Source: Flavobacterium tagetis
GTDB lineage: Bacteria; Bacteroidota; Bacteroidia; Flavobacteriales; Flavobacteriaceae
DNA: 64,000 bases
Direction: 5' to 3'
Assembly (NCBI RefSeq): GCF_016735615.1
Contig: NZ_JAERSF010000002.1
Span: 1,364,001-1,428,000, forward strand
A program made the translations under genes and the position numbers. Below are positions 54,895 through 63,591 of the stretch, piece after piece (the first letter of the stretch is position 1; every line of letters starts with the position of its first letter). The notes beneath the pieces were generated by a model. It was not told the DNA's origin, ran no database searches, and saw only the letters and a list, made by a program, of their open reading frames with translations.

Positions 54895-56871
54895 TTAATA
54901 TTCTAGTAACTCTTTCAAAGCTTGCTCGAATCTATTCTTTGGTAAAAACTGATCTTCAAGCGCTTTTGTAAACGGAATTGGAGAATCTAAACTTGCTACA
55001 CGTTTTACAGGAGCATCAAGGTATTCGAAACAATTTTCCATAATTAAAGCTGAAATATCACTCGCGATTCCGCCAAACATAGTGTCTTCTTGGTAGATTA
55101 TAGCTTTTCCCGTTTTCTTAACCGAAGCAAAAATCGTTTCGGTATCTAAAGGCTGTAAAGTTCTTAAATCGATTAAATCAGCATCTATTTCTGGATGTTG
55201 AGATAAAGTGTCTAAAGCCCAATGAACAGTTGCTCCAAATGCAATAATAGTTACCGATTTCCCTTCTTTTACCAAAGTTGCTTTACCTAAAGGAATAGTA
55301 TAATAATCCTTTGGAACATCTTGATAAATACTGCGATATAATAATTTATGTTCGAAGAATAAAACAGGATTTGGGTCGTTAATTGCAGTATTCAAAAGTC
55401 CTTTTGCATCATACGGAAATGCTGGATAAACTACTTTTAAACCTGGAGTTTTGGTAAACCAAGCTTCGTTGGTTTGTGAGTGAAATGGCCCAGCCTGAGT
55501 TCCTCCGCCGCAAGGCATACGAACGACAACATCGGCTTTTTCGCCCCAACGGTAATGAGATTTAGCCAAAAGATTGACAATTGGATTAAAACCAGACGAA
55601 ACAAAATCAGCGAATTGCATTTCTACAATTGCTTTATAGCCATTTATAGAAAGTCCCATTCCGGTTGAAATCACAGCGCTTTCGCAAATTGGCGTGTTCC
55701 GTATTCTGTCTTTTCCAAAAGCATCAACAAAGCCTTCTGTAATTTTAAAAGCTCCACCATATTCAGCAATATCTTGGCCCATAATCACAAGATTTTTATG
55801 GCGCCACATAGATTGCTCCAAACTATTTCTGATTGCATCTATAAATCGAATATTTTCTGATTCAGAATTATGGTTATATCCCTCATATTGAAATTCTTCA
55901 TAAACATCACCTAATTCCCCACTGTAAGTTGGTTCAATTTCAGGTTCGGCATTTGCAATTGCCCAATTTTCATCAATTTCATGTTTGATTTCTGTATGAA
56001 ATTGTTCGTCTAATTCAGCTGTTAGAATTCCGTTTTCAGTCAAATATTTTCTATAATTCGTAACAGGATCCCTCAATTCCCATTGATCCATTAAATCCTG
56101 AGGAACGTATTTTGTGCCACTCGCCTCTTCATGACCGCGCATTCTGAAAGTTTTAAATTCCAATAAAATCGGACGGGGATCTTCCTGCATTTCTTTCTTT
56201 AACTTAGACAGTTTATTGTAGATTTCAACAATATTGTTTCCGTCAATAATCCAACTTTCAATTCCGTAGCCAATACCTTTATCTGCAAGATTTTCACAAG
56301 CATACTGTTCGTTGGTTGGTGTAGAAAGTCCGTAACCATTATTTTCGACAACAAACATTACAGGCAGTTTCCAAACAGCTGCAATATTTAGGGCTTCATG
56401 GAAATCGCCTTCGCTTGTAGCGCCTTCTCCAGTAAAAACTGCAGTAATTTTTTTATTGTCTTGAAGTTTATTCGCAAGAGCAATTCCGTCAGCAATTCCT
56501 AGCTGCGGACCCAAATGCGAAATCATTCCTATAATATTATATTCTTGAGTTCCAAAGTGGAAACTTCTATCTCGGCCTTTTGTAAAACCGTTTGCTTTTC
56601 CTTGCCACTGCGAGAATAAACGATGAAGCGGAATTTCTCTGGTCGTAAAAACCCCAAGATTTCGGTGCATTGGCAGCACATATTCAGATTGGTCTAAAAC
56701 AGCGGTTACGCCAACAGCAATGGCTTCTTGTCCTATTCCAGAAAACCATTTGGAGACTTTTCCTTGTCGAATCAAGATAAGCATCTTTTCTTCGATCAAT
56801 CGTGGTTTTAATATTTTTTTGTATAAATCTAATAATTGCGCGTCAGTCAGGTTTTGGCGGTAAAAGATCAT
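54895..56871 (-). CDS. Fused E1 alpha/beta 2-oxoacid dehydrogenase
   Basis: 658 residues joining both E1 subunits. Residues 1 to about 320 are E1 alpha, with the thiamine-diphosphate motif GEGATSEGDFHEALN and ENNGYG; the usual GDG is GEG here. Residues about 345-658 are E1 beta (SLEQSMWRHKNLVIMGQDIAEYGGAF, VRMPCGGG). It resembles branched-chain 2-oxoacid dehydrogenase E1 (2-oxoisovalerate), one step in breaking down Ile, Leu and Val; pyruvate or acetoin are the alternatives. No E2 or E3 gene is adjacent, so these must be elsewhere. Confidence 0.88.
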   Translation of the reverse strand: MIFYRQNLTDAQLLDLYKKILKPRLIEEKMLILIRQGKVSKWFSGIGQEAIAVGVTAVLDQSEYVLPMHRNLGVFTTREIPLHRLFSQWQGKANGFTKGRDRSFHFGTQEYNIIGMISHLGPQLGIADGIALANKLQDNKKITAVFTGEGATSEGDFHEALNIAAVWKLPVMFVVENNGYGLSTPTNEQYACENLADKGIGYGIESWIIDGNNIVEIYNKLSKLKKEMQEDPRPILLEFKTFRMRGHEEASGTKYVPQDLMDQWELRDPVTNYRKYLTENGILTAELDEQFHTEIKHEIDENWAIANAEPEIEPTYSGELGDVYEEFQYEGYNHNSESENIRFIDAIRNSLEQSMWRHKNLVIMGQDIAEYGGAFKITEGFVDAFGKDRIRNTPICESAVISTGMGLSINGYKAIVEMQFADFVSSGFNPIVNLLAKSHYRWGEKADVVVRMPCGGGTQAGPFHSQTNEAWFTKTPGLKVVYPAFPYDAKGLLNTAINDPNPVLFFEHKLLYRSIYQDVPKDYYTIPLGKATLVKEGKSVTIIAFGATVHWALDTLSQHPEIDADLIDLRTLQPLDTETIFASVKKTGKAIIYQEDTMFGGIASDISALIMENCFEYLDAPVKRVASLDSPIPFTKALEDQFLPKNRFEQALKELLEY

Positions 56872-56895
56872 GTAGTTTTTTGTTTTTTAGTGTTT

Positions 56896-56903
56896 CAAAT
56901 ATA
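56896..56903 (-). promoter_or_regulatory. Putative -7 box for the fused E1 gene
   Basis: TATATTTG on the minus strand fits TAnnTTTG, 24 bp before the start codon; no TTG at -33. Confidence 0.4.
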
Positions 56904-56999
56904 ACAAATTGTTGCTGTTTTATTAGAATACTAAATAAATTTTTAATCAGAAATTTGCTTTTAATGCCTGAGCTTAAGATTATTTTCTAAAATATTATC

Positions 57000-57007
57000 T
57001 ACCTTTG
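57000..57007 (+). promoter_or_regulatory. Putative -7 box for the dioxygenase gene
   Basis: TACCTTTG fits TAnnTTTG, 52 bp before the ATG at 57060; no exact TTG at -33. Confidence 0.4.
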
Positions 57008-57059
57008 TTAGCGAAAGGTACTTATGACACCTTTCTTCTTTAAATAAAAAATGTAAAGT

Positions 57060-58010
57060 ATGCAAAACATTCCTAGTGTAGACTTACGTGATTTCCTTTC
57101 GGACGACCCGAAACGTAAACAAAAATTTGTAAATGAAATCGGCAGTGCATTTGAAAACATTGGCTTCGTAGCCTTAAAAGGTCATTTTCTTGATGATCAG
57201 TTGGTAGACGAACTTTATGGTGAAATTAGAAACTTTTTCGCCTTGCCAATAGAAACTAAGCATAAATATGAAATTCCTGGAATCGGCGGACAAAGAGGTT
57301 ATGTTTCTTTTGGAAAAGAACATGCTAAAGGACGCAAAGAAGGAGATTTAAAAGAATTTTGGCATTTTGGTCAATACGTTGACAAAGATTCAAGATGGGC
57401 TTCTGAATACCCAGACAATGTTGAAGTTGCCGAATTACCACGTTTTAATGCGGTTGGTAAAGAAGCGTATCAAAAATTGGAAAAAACGGGTGTTTATGTT
57501 TTAAGAGCTTTGGCTTTACATTTAGGTCTAGATGAGTTTTATTTTGATAATTATGCAAAAGAAGGAAACTCAATTTTAAGACCAATCCACTACCCTCCTA
57601 TTACTTCTGAGCCAGAAAATGCAATTCGCGCGGCGGCTCATGGTGACATCAACTTGATCACATTATTAATGGGAGCTCAAGGTAAAGGATTACAGGTTCA
57701 AAACCACAACGGCGATTGGATTGATGCCATTGCTGAAGATGATGAATTGGTAATCAATGTTGGTGATATGTTGTCTAGACACACTAACAATAAATTAAAA
57801 TCTACAATTCACCAAGTGGTAAATCCGCCAAGAGAATTGTGGGGAACTTCACGTTATTCAATTCCATTTTTCATGCACCCAGTAAGCGATATGCGTTTGG
57901 ATTGCCTTGAAAATTGTATTGATGAAGAAAACCCAAAAAAATACGAAGATATTTCAGCTGGAGAGTTCTTATACGAACGTTTAGTAGAATTAGGCTTAAT
58001 CAAAAAATAA
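57060..58010 (+). CDS. Isopenicillin-N-synthase-like 2-oxoglutarate/Fe(II) dioxygenase
   Basis: 316 residues. The iron site is His194 and Asp196 (AAHGDIN) with His251 (STIHQVV); the oxoglutarate pair Arg265-x-Ser267 follows (TSRYSIPFF). The N-terminal DIOX_N segment (VDLRDFLSDDPKRKQKFVNE) fits the plant-type 2OG dioxygenase family. All needed residues are present, so it should be active; the substrate is not known. It stands alone with a terminator-like stem at 58034. In other bacteria relatives hydroxylate small amino acids, peptides or hormones. Confidence 0.87.
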   Translation: MQNIPSVDLRDFLSDDPKRKQKFVNEIGSAFENIGFVALKGHFLDDQLVDELYGEIRNFFALPIETKHKYEIPGIGGQRGYVSFGKEHAKGRKEGDLKEFWHFGQYVDKDSRWASEYPDNVEVAELPRFNAVGKEAYQKLEKTGVYVLRALALHLGLDEFYFDNYAKEGNSILRPIHYPPITSEPENAIRAAAHGDINLITLLMGAQGKGLQVQNHNGDWIDAIAEDDELVINVGDMLSRHTNNKLKSTIHQVVNPPRELWGTSRYSIPFFMHPVSDMRLDCLENCIDEENPKKYEDISAGEFLYERLVELGLIKK

Positions 58011-58033
58011 GCTTAAATATTTTCTAGATATAA

Positions 58034-58072
58034 AAATTCCAAATTCCAAGTTTTTCTTGGGGTTTGGAATTT
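58034..58072 (+). terminator. Terminator-like AATTCC stem after the dioxygenase gene
   Basis: AAATTCCAAATTCCAAG pairs with CTTGGGGTTTGGAATTT with a small bulge; T-rich sequence follows. It uses the same AATTCC phrases as other gaps. Confidence 0.55.
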
Positions 58073-58123
58073 AATTTTTAGATATCTTTATGCTTGAAAA
58101 TTTATTTTTAGAATAAAAAAAAT

Positions 58124-58456
58124 ATGGACTTAAAAGATCAATTAAAGAATCTGTTTCCAGATCATGTTGAATCAAATGAGCCTGAACAAGTTGAAGAGCA
58201 AGACCACGTTCTTTACGTTCAGAAGGAACCTATGATTTGTAAATTTGAAAAGAGAAAAGGAAAACCAACCACTATAATTGAAGGTTATGAAGGCTCTGAT
58301 GAAGATTTTAAAATCTTAGCCAAAGAAATCAAAACCAAATTAAGCGTTGGCGGAACTTTCAAAGACGATTCGATTATAATTCAAGGCGATTACCGAGATA
58401 AAATTATGGCAATCCTAAAAGAAAAAGGATTCAAAACCAAACGTGTTGGTGGATAA
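58124..58456 (+). CDS. SUI1/eIF1-family translation factor
   Basis: 110 residues. The C-terminal 80 hold the SUI1 fold: CKFEKRKGKPTTIIEGYEGSDEDFKILAKEIKTKL, then SVGGTFKDDSIIIQGDYRDKIMAILKEKGF. This is the bacterial YciH type, related to eukaryotic eIF1. It binds the small ribosomal subunit and may sharpen start-codon choice; the effect in bacteria is modest. The first 30 residues are acidic and variable. A 22-bp inverted repeat follows. Confidence 0.88.
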   Translation: MDLKDQLKNLFPDHVESNEPEQVEEQDHVLYVQKEPMICKFEKRKGKPTTIIEGYEGSDEDFKILAKEIKTKLSVGGTFKDDSIIIQGDYRDKIMAILKEKGFKTKRVGG

Positions 58457-58472
58457 CTAATTTGTTTAAAAA

Positions 58473-58529
58473 GTTTCATGTTTAAAGTTTCAAGTTTCTC
58501 GAGATAACTTGAAACTTTAAACATGAAAC
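58473..58529. repeat. 22-bp perfect inverted repeat
   Basis: The arm 58473-58494 (starting GTTTCATGTTTAAAG) is the complement of 58508-58529; the loop holds CTCGAG. It sits in the gap between SUI1 and the nucleoside phosphorylase genes and may form a terminator-like stem. Confidence 0.8.
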
Positions 58530-58563
58530 AAAAAAAACAAAAACTTAGCAACTTAAAAAAAAA

Positions 58564-59433
58564 ATGATACAATCATCAGAATTAATACTTAATCCAGACG
58601 GAAGCGTTTACCACTTAAACCTTCGTCCTGAACATATAGCACACGACATTATTTTTGTTGGTGACCAAAACAGAGTAGAAAAAATCACTCAATTTTTCGA
58701 TTCAATCGAACATTCTGCTCAAAAAAGAGAATTTAAAACCCAAACCGGTATTTATAAAGGCAAAAGAATTTCGGTAGTTTCTACAGGAATTGGCCCTGAT
58801 AATATTGATATCGTACTAAACGAATTAGATGCGTTAGTAAATATTGATCTTAAAACGCGTCAGCCAAAAGAAAAATTAACTTCTTTAAATATCATCAGAA
58901 TCGGAACTTCGGGATCTTTGCAGGAAAATATTCCTGTTGATAGTTTTGTAATGTCTAAGTTTGGTTTAGGATTAGACAATATGCTTCGCTCCTATTTAAT
59001 CGACGATGTTTCGATTACAGAAATTGAAGATGCATTTGTAAAACATACCAATTGGGATTCTAAAAAAGGAAAACCTTATGTGACGCAATGTTCTGAAAAA
59101 TTGGAAAAATTAATAGAATCAGACCGAATTTTTAAAGGAATTACAGCAACTGCTGGAGGATTTTACGGTCCGCAAGGAAGAGTTTTGCGTCTGAATATTC
59201 AAGATGAAGAATTAAATAATAAAATGGATAATTTTAGTTTTAATGAAACTAAAATCACTAATTTAGAAATGGAAACAGCAGCAATCTACGGACTTTCAGC
59301 GCTTTTAGGACATAATGCTTTATCGTTGAACGCTATTATTGCCAATCGTGCTTCTGGAACTTTCAGTGCAGATCCTTACAAAGCTGTTGACGAGTTGATT
59401 GCTTATACATTGAATAAATTAGCAGGTAATTGA
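58564..59433 (+). CDS. Nucleoside phosphorylase (uridine-phosphorylase-like)
   Basis: 289 residues of the PNP/UDP family. Visible: IFVGDQNRVEKIT near the start, VVSTGIGPDNIDIVLNEL, the phosphate-binding loop RIGTSGSLQ, and the purine/pyrimidine segment NLEMETAAIYGLSALL with the ribose Glu. It splits nucleosides to base and ribose-1-phosphate for salvage in the cytoplasm. The family also has MTA and futalosine hydrolases; here the phosphate loop favours phosphorylase. The next gene begins 12 bp after. Confidence 0.85.
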   Translation: MIQSSELILNPDGSVYHLNLRPEHIAHDIIFVGDQNRVEKITQFFDSIEHSAQKREFKTQTGIYKGKRISVVSTGIGPDNIDIVLNELDALVNIDLKTRQPKEKLTSLNIIRIGTSGSLQENIPVDSFVMSKFGLGLDNMLRSYLIDDVSITEIEDAFVKHTNWDSKKGKPYVTQCSEKLEKLIESDRIFKGITATAGGFYGPQGRVLRLNIQDEELNNKMDNFSFNETKITNLEMETAAIYGLSALLGHNALSLNAIIANRASGTFSADPYKAVDELIAYTLNKLAGN

Positions 59434-59444
59434 TTAGAGATTTT

Positions 59445-59885
59445 ATGCAAGACGCTATTCTTAAATTTGAACAGTTATTGAACGAAAATGTTAATTATAT
59501 TCCAACAATAAACAATGAAATTTTAGAAGTGAAAAATCCTGGGAAGTGGTCTAAAAAAGAGATTTTAGGACATTTGGTAGATTCTGCAATTCATAATTTG
59601 GTTCGTTTTACGGAGATTAATTATGCGGAAAAGCCATATCGCCACAGACCGTATAATCAAATGGATTTAGTAAATTTAAATCAATATCAGAAAATAGATG
59701 TTCAGGAACTTACTCAGTTATGGTTTACCATAAACAAGCAGATGGTGAGATTAATGAAATCTGTTGATGAAAAAGCTTTAGATTACAAAATCATTTTGAC
59801 CGACGAATCTGAAATAGATTTGAGGTTTTTAATGACTGATTATGTTGAACATTTAGAACATCATATTAATCAAATAAGAGCATAA
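59445..59885 (+). CDS. DinB-family protein
   Basis: From ATG 59445, 146 residues. A four-helix DinB fold: GKWSKKEILGHLVDSAIHNLVRF has the first metal His, and TDYVEHLEHHINQIRA the last two; the three His could hold a divalent metal. DinB-like proteins take part in thiol transfer or remain uncharacterised. A TTG at 59430 overlaps the stop of the previous gene and is less likely. It is followed by a VOC gene after 3 bp. Confidence 0.85.
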   Translation: MQDAILKFEQLLNENVNYIPTINNEILEVKNPGKWSKKEILGHLVDSAIHNLVRFTEINYAEKPYRHRPYNQMDLVNLNQYQKIDVQELTQLWFTINKQMVRLMKSVDEKALDYKIILTDESEIDLRFLMTDYVEHLEHHINQIRA

Positions 59886-59888
59886 ATT

Positions 59889-60281
59889 ATGTTTTTGAGA
59901 GTGGCCAGACATACAAATGATCTAGAAAAAATTGAAAATTTTTATGTCGATGTGCTCGGATTTGAACGTTTAGGTGGATTTGAACATCACAATAATTATG
60001 ATGGCGTTTTTATCGGAAAACCTGGCTTAGACTGGCATTTTGAGTTTACTCAATCTGATGTTAAAGCCAAACATATTTTTGATGAAAACGATGTTATGGT
60101 CTTATACCCAAAAACTATTGCAGATTACGATAAATTAGTGAATAAATTAACGCAGCAAAATATTGCAGTTATACCATCGCTGAATCCTTTTTGGAATGAA
60201 AACGGAAAAATGATTCAGGATCCAGATGGTTATAGAATCGTAATATCTCCTTTAAAAGCTGTAATTAGCGAAATTGAATAA
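59889..60281 (+). CDS. VOC-superfamily protein (glyoxalase-like)
   Basis: 130 residues. The fold shows two beta-alpha-beta-beta-beta units: LRVARHTNDLEKIENFYVDVLGFERLGGFE and later DPDGYRIVISPL, a common VOC end. Possible metal ligands are His7 or His39 and a C-terminal acid; a complete set is not clear. Could act on small aldehydes or thiol adducts; the substrate is unknown. Set between DinB and DUF4265 genes with only 3 bp and a 1-bp overlap, so a small operon. Confidence 0.82.
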   Translation: MFLRVARHTNDLEKIENFYVDVLGFERLGGFEHHNNYDGVFIGKPGLDWHFEFTQSDVKAKHIFDENDVMVLYPKTIADYDKLVNKLTQQNIAVIPSLNPFWNENGKMIQDPDGYRIVISPLKAVISEIE

Positions 60282-60757
60282 TGGAACAGGAAACTCATAA
60301 AAAAATATTATTTAAATACTATAGTGACTATCTGGATGAAGTCGTGTCCGAAACGATGTGGGCAGAAATTATAGATCTAGAAAAAGGTCTTTTTAAACTC
60401 GATAACATTCCGTTTTTCGGTCCTCTGATTGCTACAGATGATATTTTTTATGCAGAATATGATGAGACGGAAGAACGTTTTATGCATAGAAAAACAATTC
60501 AGAATTCTGGAAATTCGATTGTTCAGGTTGCTATTCTGGAAAAAGGTTTTGATAAGGAAATTATCAGAGAAAAATTAAAGGCAATTAATTGTTTATCGGA
60601 AGGACTAAATGAAACCTTTTTTGCCGTAGAAATTGCCAAAGATGTAGATTATTCATTGGTGAGAAGCCTTTTGAATGAATACGAATCCCAAGACATTATA
60701 GAATTTGCAGAACCTTGCCTTTCGGAAAAACATAGGGCAGATTTATTAAAAAACTAA
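60281..60757 (+). CDS. DUF4265 protein
   Basis: 158 residues, soluble. Pattern VVSETMWAEIIDLEKGLFKLDNIPFFGPLIATDDIFYAEYDE is typical of DUF4265. The start codon shares its A with the stop of the VOC gene (TAATG), a sign of coupled translation. Function unknown. It ends the small operon with the phosphorylase, DinB and VOC genes; a repeat element follows. Confidence 0.8.
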   Translation: MEQETHKKILFKYYSDYLDEVVSETMWAEIIDLEKGLFKLDNIPFFGPLIATDDIFYAEYDETEERFMHRKTIQNSGNSIVQVAILEKGFDKEIIREKLKAINCLSEGLNETFFAVEIAKDVDYSLVRSLLNEYESQDIIEFAEPCLSEKHRADLLKN

Positions 60758-60768
60758 AATTTAACTTA

Positions 60769-60902
60769 ACACATAGAAAAATAGAATTTAATTGAATCTG
60801 TTTAAGATTACGGAAAAAGCAAGCTTTAACACATAGCTATGTTGACTGAAATTAGTGAAACGTCTTTTTTTGAAAGTTTTAAAAACTATGTTTCTATGTG
60901 TT
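60769..60902. repeat. ACACATAG element, copy 2
   Basis: AACACATAGAAAAATAG (60769-60785), a central ACACATAGCTATGT, AGTGAAACGTCTTTTTTT, and CTATGTTTCTATGTGTT (60886-60902), in the same order and spacing as the element at 54754. Confidence 0.83.
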
Positions 60903-60906
60903 GAAA

Positions 60907-60914
60907 TAATTTTG
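60907..60914 (+). promoter_or_regulatory. Putative -7 box for the solute-binding protein
   Basis: TAATTTTG fits TAnnTTTG, 81 bp before the ATG at 60995; no exact TTG at -33. Confidence 0.35.
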
Positions 60915-60994
60915 ACCAACAAATAAAACTAACCAAATTTAACCATAAGATTACGCATACGCATACCAAGCAACTTAACTTAAACTTAAAATAA

Positions 60995-61846
60995 ATGAAA
61001 ACTGTCAAAATTGCGGGTGTTCCGGAACACTTCAATTTGCCGTGGCATCTATGCATTGAAAACGGCGAATTTGAAGAAGAGAACATCGACTTAAAATGGA
61101 CAAATGTTCCCGAAGGAACCGGGAAAATGTGTCAAATGCTTCGTGACGGAGAAACAGATTTGGCTGTTATTCTAACCGAAGGAATTCTTAAAGATATTGC
61201 GGCCGGAAATCCGAGTAAAATTGTTCAGGTTTATGTGCAATCTCCTTTAATTTGGGGAATTCACGTTGATGCAAAATCTGATTTTCAAACGCTGAAAGAT
61301 CTTAAGAATAAAAAAGCAGCGATTTCGAGAATCGGTTCTGGGTCACAATTAATGGCTTATGTAAATGCAAATGAGCAAGGCTGGGAAATGGATGATCTTG
61401 AATTTGAAATTGTAAATACAATTGATGGTGCTGTAGATGCTCTAACCAATAAAAAAGCAGATTATTTTATGTGGGAGCGTTTTATGACTAAACCGCTTGT
61501 AGATAAAGGTGTTTTTAGAAGAATTGACGACTGCCCTACTCCTTGGCCTTCATTTATTATTGTGGGACGAGATGAATTTTTGAAAAAGAATCCTAAAACG
61601 GTAGAGACGATTCTTAAAATAATCAACAAAACAACGGTTGATTTTAAAGAGATTCCAGAGATAGACAAGAAATTATCTAAACTGTTCAATCAAAAAGCAG
61701 AAGATATTAAAGAATGGCTGAAATTGACTCAGTGGTCACAGAAAAATTTGACAGAAAAATCTTTTAATAAAATTCAAAATCAATTATTTGATCTGGGAAT
61801 TATTGATAAAAAAAGTATTTTTGTAGAAACAGTAAAAGCATTGTAA
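60995..61846 (+). CDS. Solute-binding-like protein without signal peptide (SsuA/THI5 type)
   Basis: 283 residues with a type II periplasmic-binding fold: VKIAGVPEHFNLPWHLCIENGEF at the start, MLRDGETDLAVILTEGI, and the second lobe from about 110. The match is to the SsuA/NMT1-THI5-like group that binds sulfonates or pyrimidine precursors. Unlike a normal transporter part it has no signal peptide or lipobox: the fold starts at residue 3. No permease or ATPase gene is near. It may be a cytoplasmic enzyme or sensor, as in the THI5 or MqnA/MqnD families. The next gene begins 20 bp on. Confidence 0.78.
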   Translation: MKTVKIAGVPEHFNLPWHLCIENGEFEEENIDLKWTNVPEGTGKMCQMLRDGETDLAVILTEGILKDIAAGNPSKIVQVYVQSPLIWGIHVDAKSDFQTLKDLKNKKAAISRIGSGSQLMAYVNANEQGWEMDDLEFEIVNTIDGAVDALTNKKADYFMWERFMTKPLVDKGVFRRIDDCPTPWPSFIIVGRDEFLKKNPKTVETILKIINKTTVDFKEIPEIDKKLSKLFNQKAEDIKEWLKLTQWSQKNLTEKSFNKIQNQLFDLGIIDKKSIFVETVKAL

Positions 61847-61865
61847 TACTTGCTTTTTGATTCGT

Positions 61866-62798
61866 ATGATGAAATTCCCTAAAATTGACTTACCGCGATT
61901 AAAATCTAAACTACAGGTGAAATCACCGTGGGACAGGATTATTATTTCGATTTTAAGTCTTTTAATTACGATTCCGATTTTCATCATACTGCATCAAAAT
62001 TTGATCGATCTGGAATGGGCATTCAATCTAGATCGTATATTCATCTTTATTTTTGTTTTTGCAGCTATATTTTTTCTTCTGATGTATCTCAGAACAATTA
62101 TTATTCTGTGTGTTGCAGTTTATTTATTAATTCTGTTTTATGGGTCGGTGATTGGAAATTATGGTTTTAATGAAATCTCAGAAGACTATAATTCTATGGT
62201 TTATACTATGTCAGATAATCCATATCCGCAGGATATTATTGTGGCAAAACTGCTTCCGTTTCCAAATAAAACAAAGATAATCAATGCTATAGAATACCAG
62301 AATCCAAAAGTGCGAAATTTTGCTATTATGGCAACTTCCAAGCATTTTAAAGGCATTAGAGGGTATTCAGATTATCGAACCATAATTCAATGTTTTGCTG
62401 TTTTTAAAGAAATAAACGGCAGATGGAATTATGTAAACGATCCAAAAGATGGTGATTATATCGCAACCGCCAGCGAATCTCTAGAATATTTTTCTGGCGA
62501 TTGCGACGATCACTCTATTTTGATGGCTGCAGCTGTACGCTCCATTGGCGGAACTCCTCGTCTTATTCATACCAAAGGGCATATTTATCCTGAAATTTTA
62601 ATTGGTTCGATGATTGATTTGGAAAAAGTCAATTATCTGATTAAGAATGTTCTTTTTGTAAAAGAGAGTTATGGTAAAAAACTGCATTACCATATAGACG
62701 AGCGTGGCCAAGTTTGGATGAACCTCGATTATACCGCAACTTATCCTGGCGGTCCATTTATGTATGAGGAAATTTTAGGAGCTTTAACTCTAAATTAG
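61866..62798 (+). CDS. Membrane-anchored transglutaminase-like protein
   Basis: From ATG 61866, 310 residues. Two or three hydrophobic segments at about 20-40, 53-72 and 75-95 anchor it; then a transglutaminase core with Cys213 in SGDCDDHSILMAAAVRSIG, followed by His in TKGHIYPEI and a late Asp in NLDYTATYPG. A TTG at 61857 would add three residues and is less likely. The family contains peptidases and amidases acting on peptides. It follows the solute-binding-like gene closely, so both may be one operon; the substrate is unknown. Confidence 0.8.
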   Translation: MMKFPKIDLPRLKSKLQVKSPWDRIIISILSLLITIPIFIILHQNLIDLEWAFNLDRIFIFIFVFAAIFFLLMYLRTIIILCVAVYLLILFYGSVIGNYGFNEISEDYNSMVYTMSDNPYPQDIIVAKLLPFPNKTKIINAIEYQNPKVRNFAIMATSKHFKGIRGYSDYRTIIQCFAVFKEINGRWNYVNDPKDGDYIATASESLEYFSGDCDDHSILMAAAVRSIGGTPRLIHTKGHIYPEILIGSMIDLEKVNYLIKNVLFVKESYGKKLHYHIDERGQVWMNLDYTATYPGGPFMYEEILGALTLN

Positions 62799-63014
62799 CA
62801 TACCCCAAAAAGCCATTCCAACTAATTTCTACTACTAAAGCAGTCATTTTGTAAATAGTTGGTTATCAGTAAAAGTCCCGGAAACACAGGCTTCTTCGAT
62901 TAAAAGCAATTCATTTTAATAAGTAAAAAAAATCTTTATAAATATTTGATTTCGAATATTTTAATGTCATTTTTTTTTGTAACTTTTTCCTGTTTAACTT
63001 TTAATCACAAAATC

Positions 63015-63386
63015 ATGAAAAACTCTAAATTATTTACCCTCGTAATTGCCATTGCTGTCGTTGTATTAATTGTTTCATGTCATATGAAAAGAGACAAGCT
63101 CGTGAATTCATGGAAAGTTACTGCAGTAGAACCCAAAGAAGCTGTTTCTGATTCTACTAAAAACGCGATATTAACCAATGGTATGCTTACTTTTACTGAA
63201 GATGGGCATGTAACAGGATATTTGCTTCGTGAAATCACGGACGGAACTTATGCTTTAACACAAAAAGGTAAAAAACTTGTTATTAAAGATGAAGTTGGTA
63301 CACCTTATGTTTGCGAAAGTACTATAACAGAAGATCAATTAATTCTGGACACCAAAGAAGCTAAACTGACATTTAGTAAAATTTAA
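63015..63386 (+). CDS. Small lipoprotein with lipocalin-like pattern
   Basis: From ATG 63015, 123 residues with a lipoprotein signal ending I-V-S-C (Cys22). A start at 62946 would put 23 extra residues before a second hydrophobic run, so the later ATG is preferred. The mature part has LVNSWKVTAVEP and LTFTEDGHVTGYL, typical of small lipocalin-like Bacteroidota lipoproteins. Role unknown. A terminator follows at 63415. Confidence 0.68.
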   Translation: MKNSKLFTLVIAIAVVVLIVSCHMKRDKLVNSWKVTAVEPKEAVSDSTKNAILTNGMLTFTEDGHVTGYLLREITDGTYALTQKGKKLVIKDEVGTPYVCESTITEDQLILDTKEAKLTFSKI

Positions 63387-63414
63387 ATATAGAATTACAA
63401 CGTAATTCAGTGCT

Positions 63415-63451
63415 AAAAAACCATTCTTTACATGAAAAGAATGGTTTTTTG
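63415..63451 (+). terminator. Terminator of the small lipoprotein gene
   Basis: AACCATTCTTT (63419-63429) pairs with AAAGAATGGTT (63436-63446), loop ACATGA, then a T run. Its tail overlaps the TTG of the next promoter. Confidence 0.85.
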
Positions 63452-63479
63452 ATTTTTAAAACTAAATTAAATACCTTTG
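63449..63479 (+). promoter_or_regulatory. Full promoter of the ABC-F gene
   Basis: TTG at 63449-63451 and TACCTTTG at 63472-63479, 20-bp spacer. The message would have a leader of about 105 bases. Confidence 0.6.
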
Positions 63480-63538
63480 TCTTTCTTTAAATAAGCATCG
63501 CTGTATGTGAAAATAATTTCTTTCAGGAAAATTTAGTA

Positions 63539-63562
63539 AGCAACCACTCTTTTGTGGCTGCT
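63539..63562 (+). promoter_or_regulatory. Hairpin in the ABC-F leader
   Basis: AGCAACCAC (63539-63547) pairs with GTGGCTGCT (63554-63562) with one A-C mismatch. It lies 30 bp before the ATG, after an ATG-TGA pair at 63505-63510. No T run, so if it acts it would act on translation or on another fold. Confidence 0.4.
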
Positions 63563-63591
63563 AGATTATTTATCTATAAAAGAAAGGAATT

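Noticed and set aside
62946..63014. Upstream start of the small lipoprotein
   Set aside because: Gives an extra hydrophobic run before the true lipoprotein signal starting at 63015.
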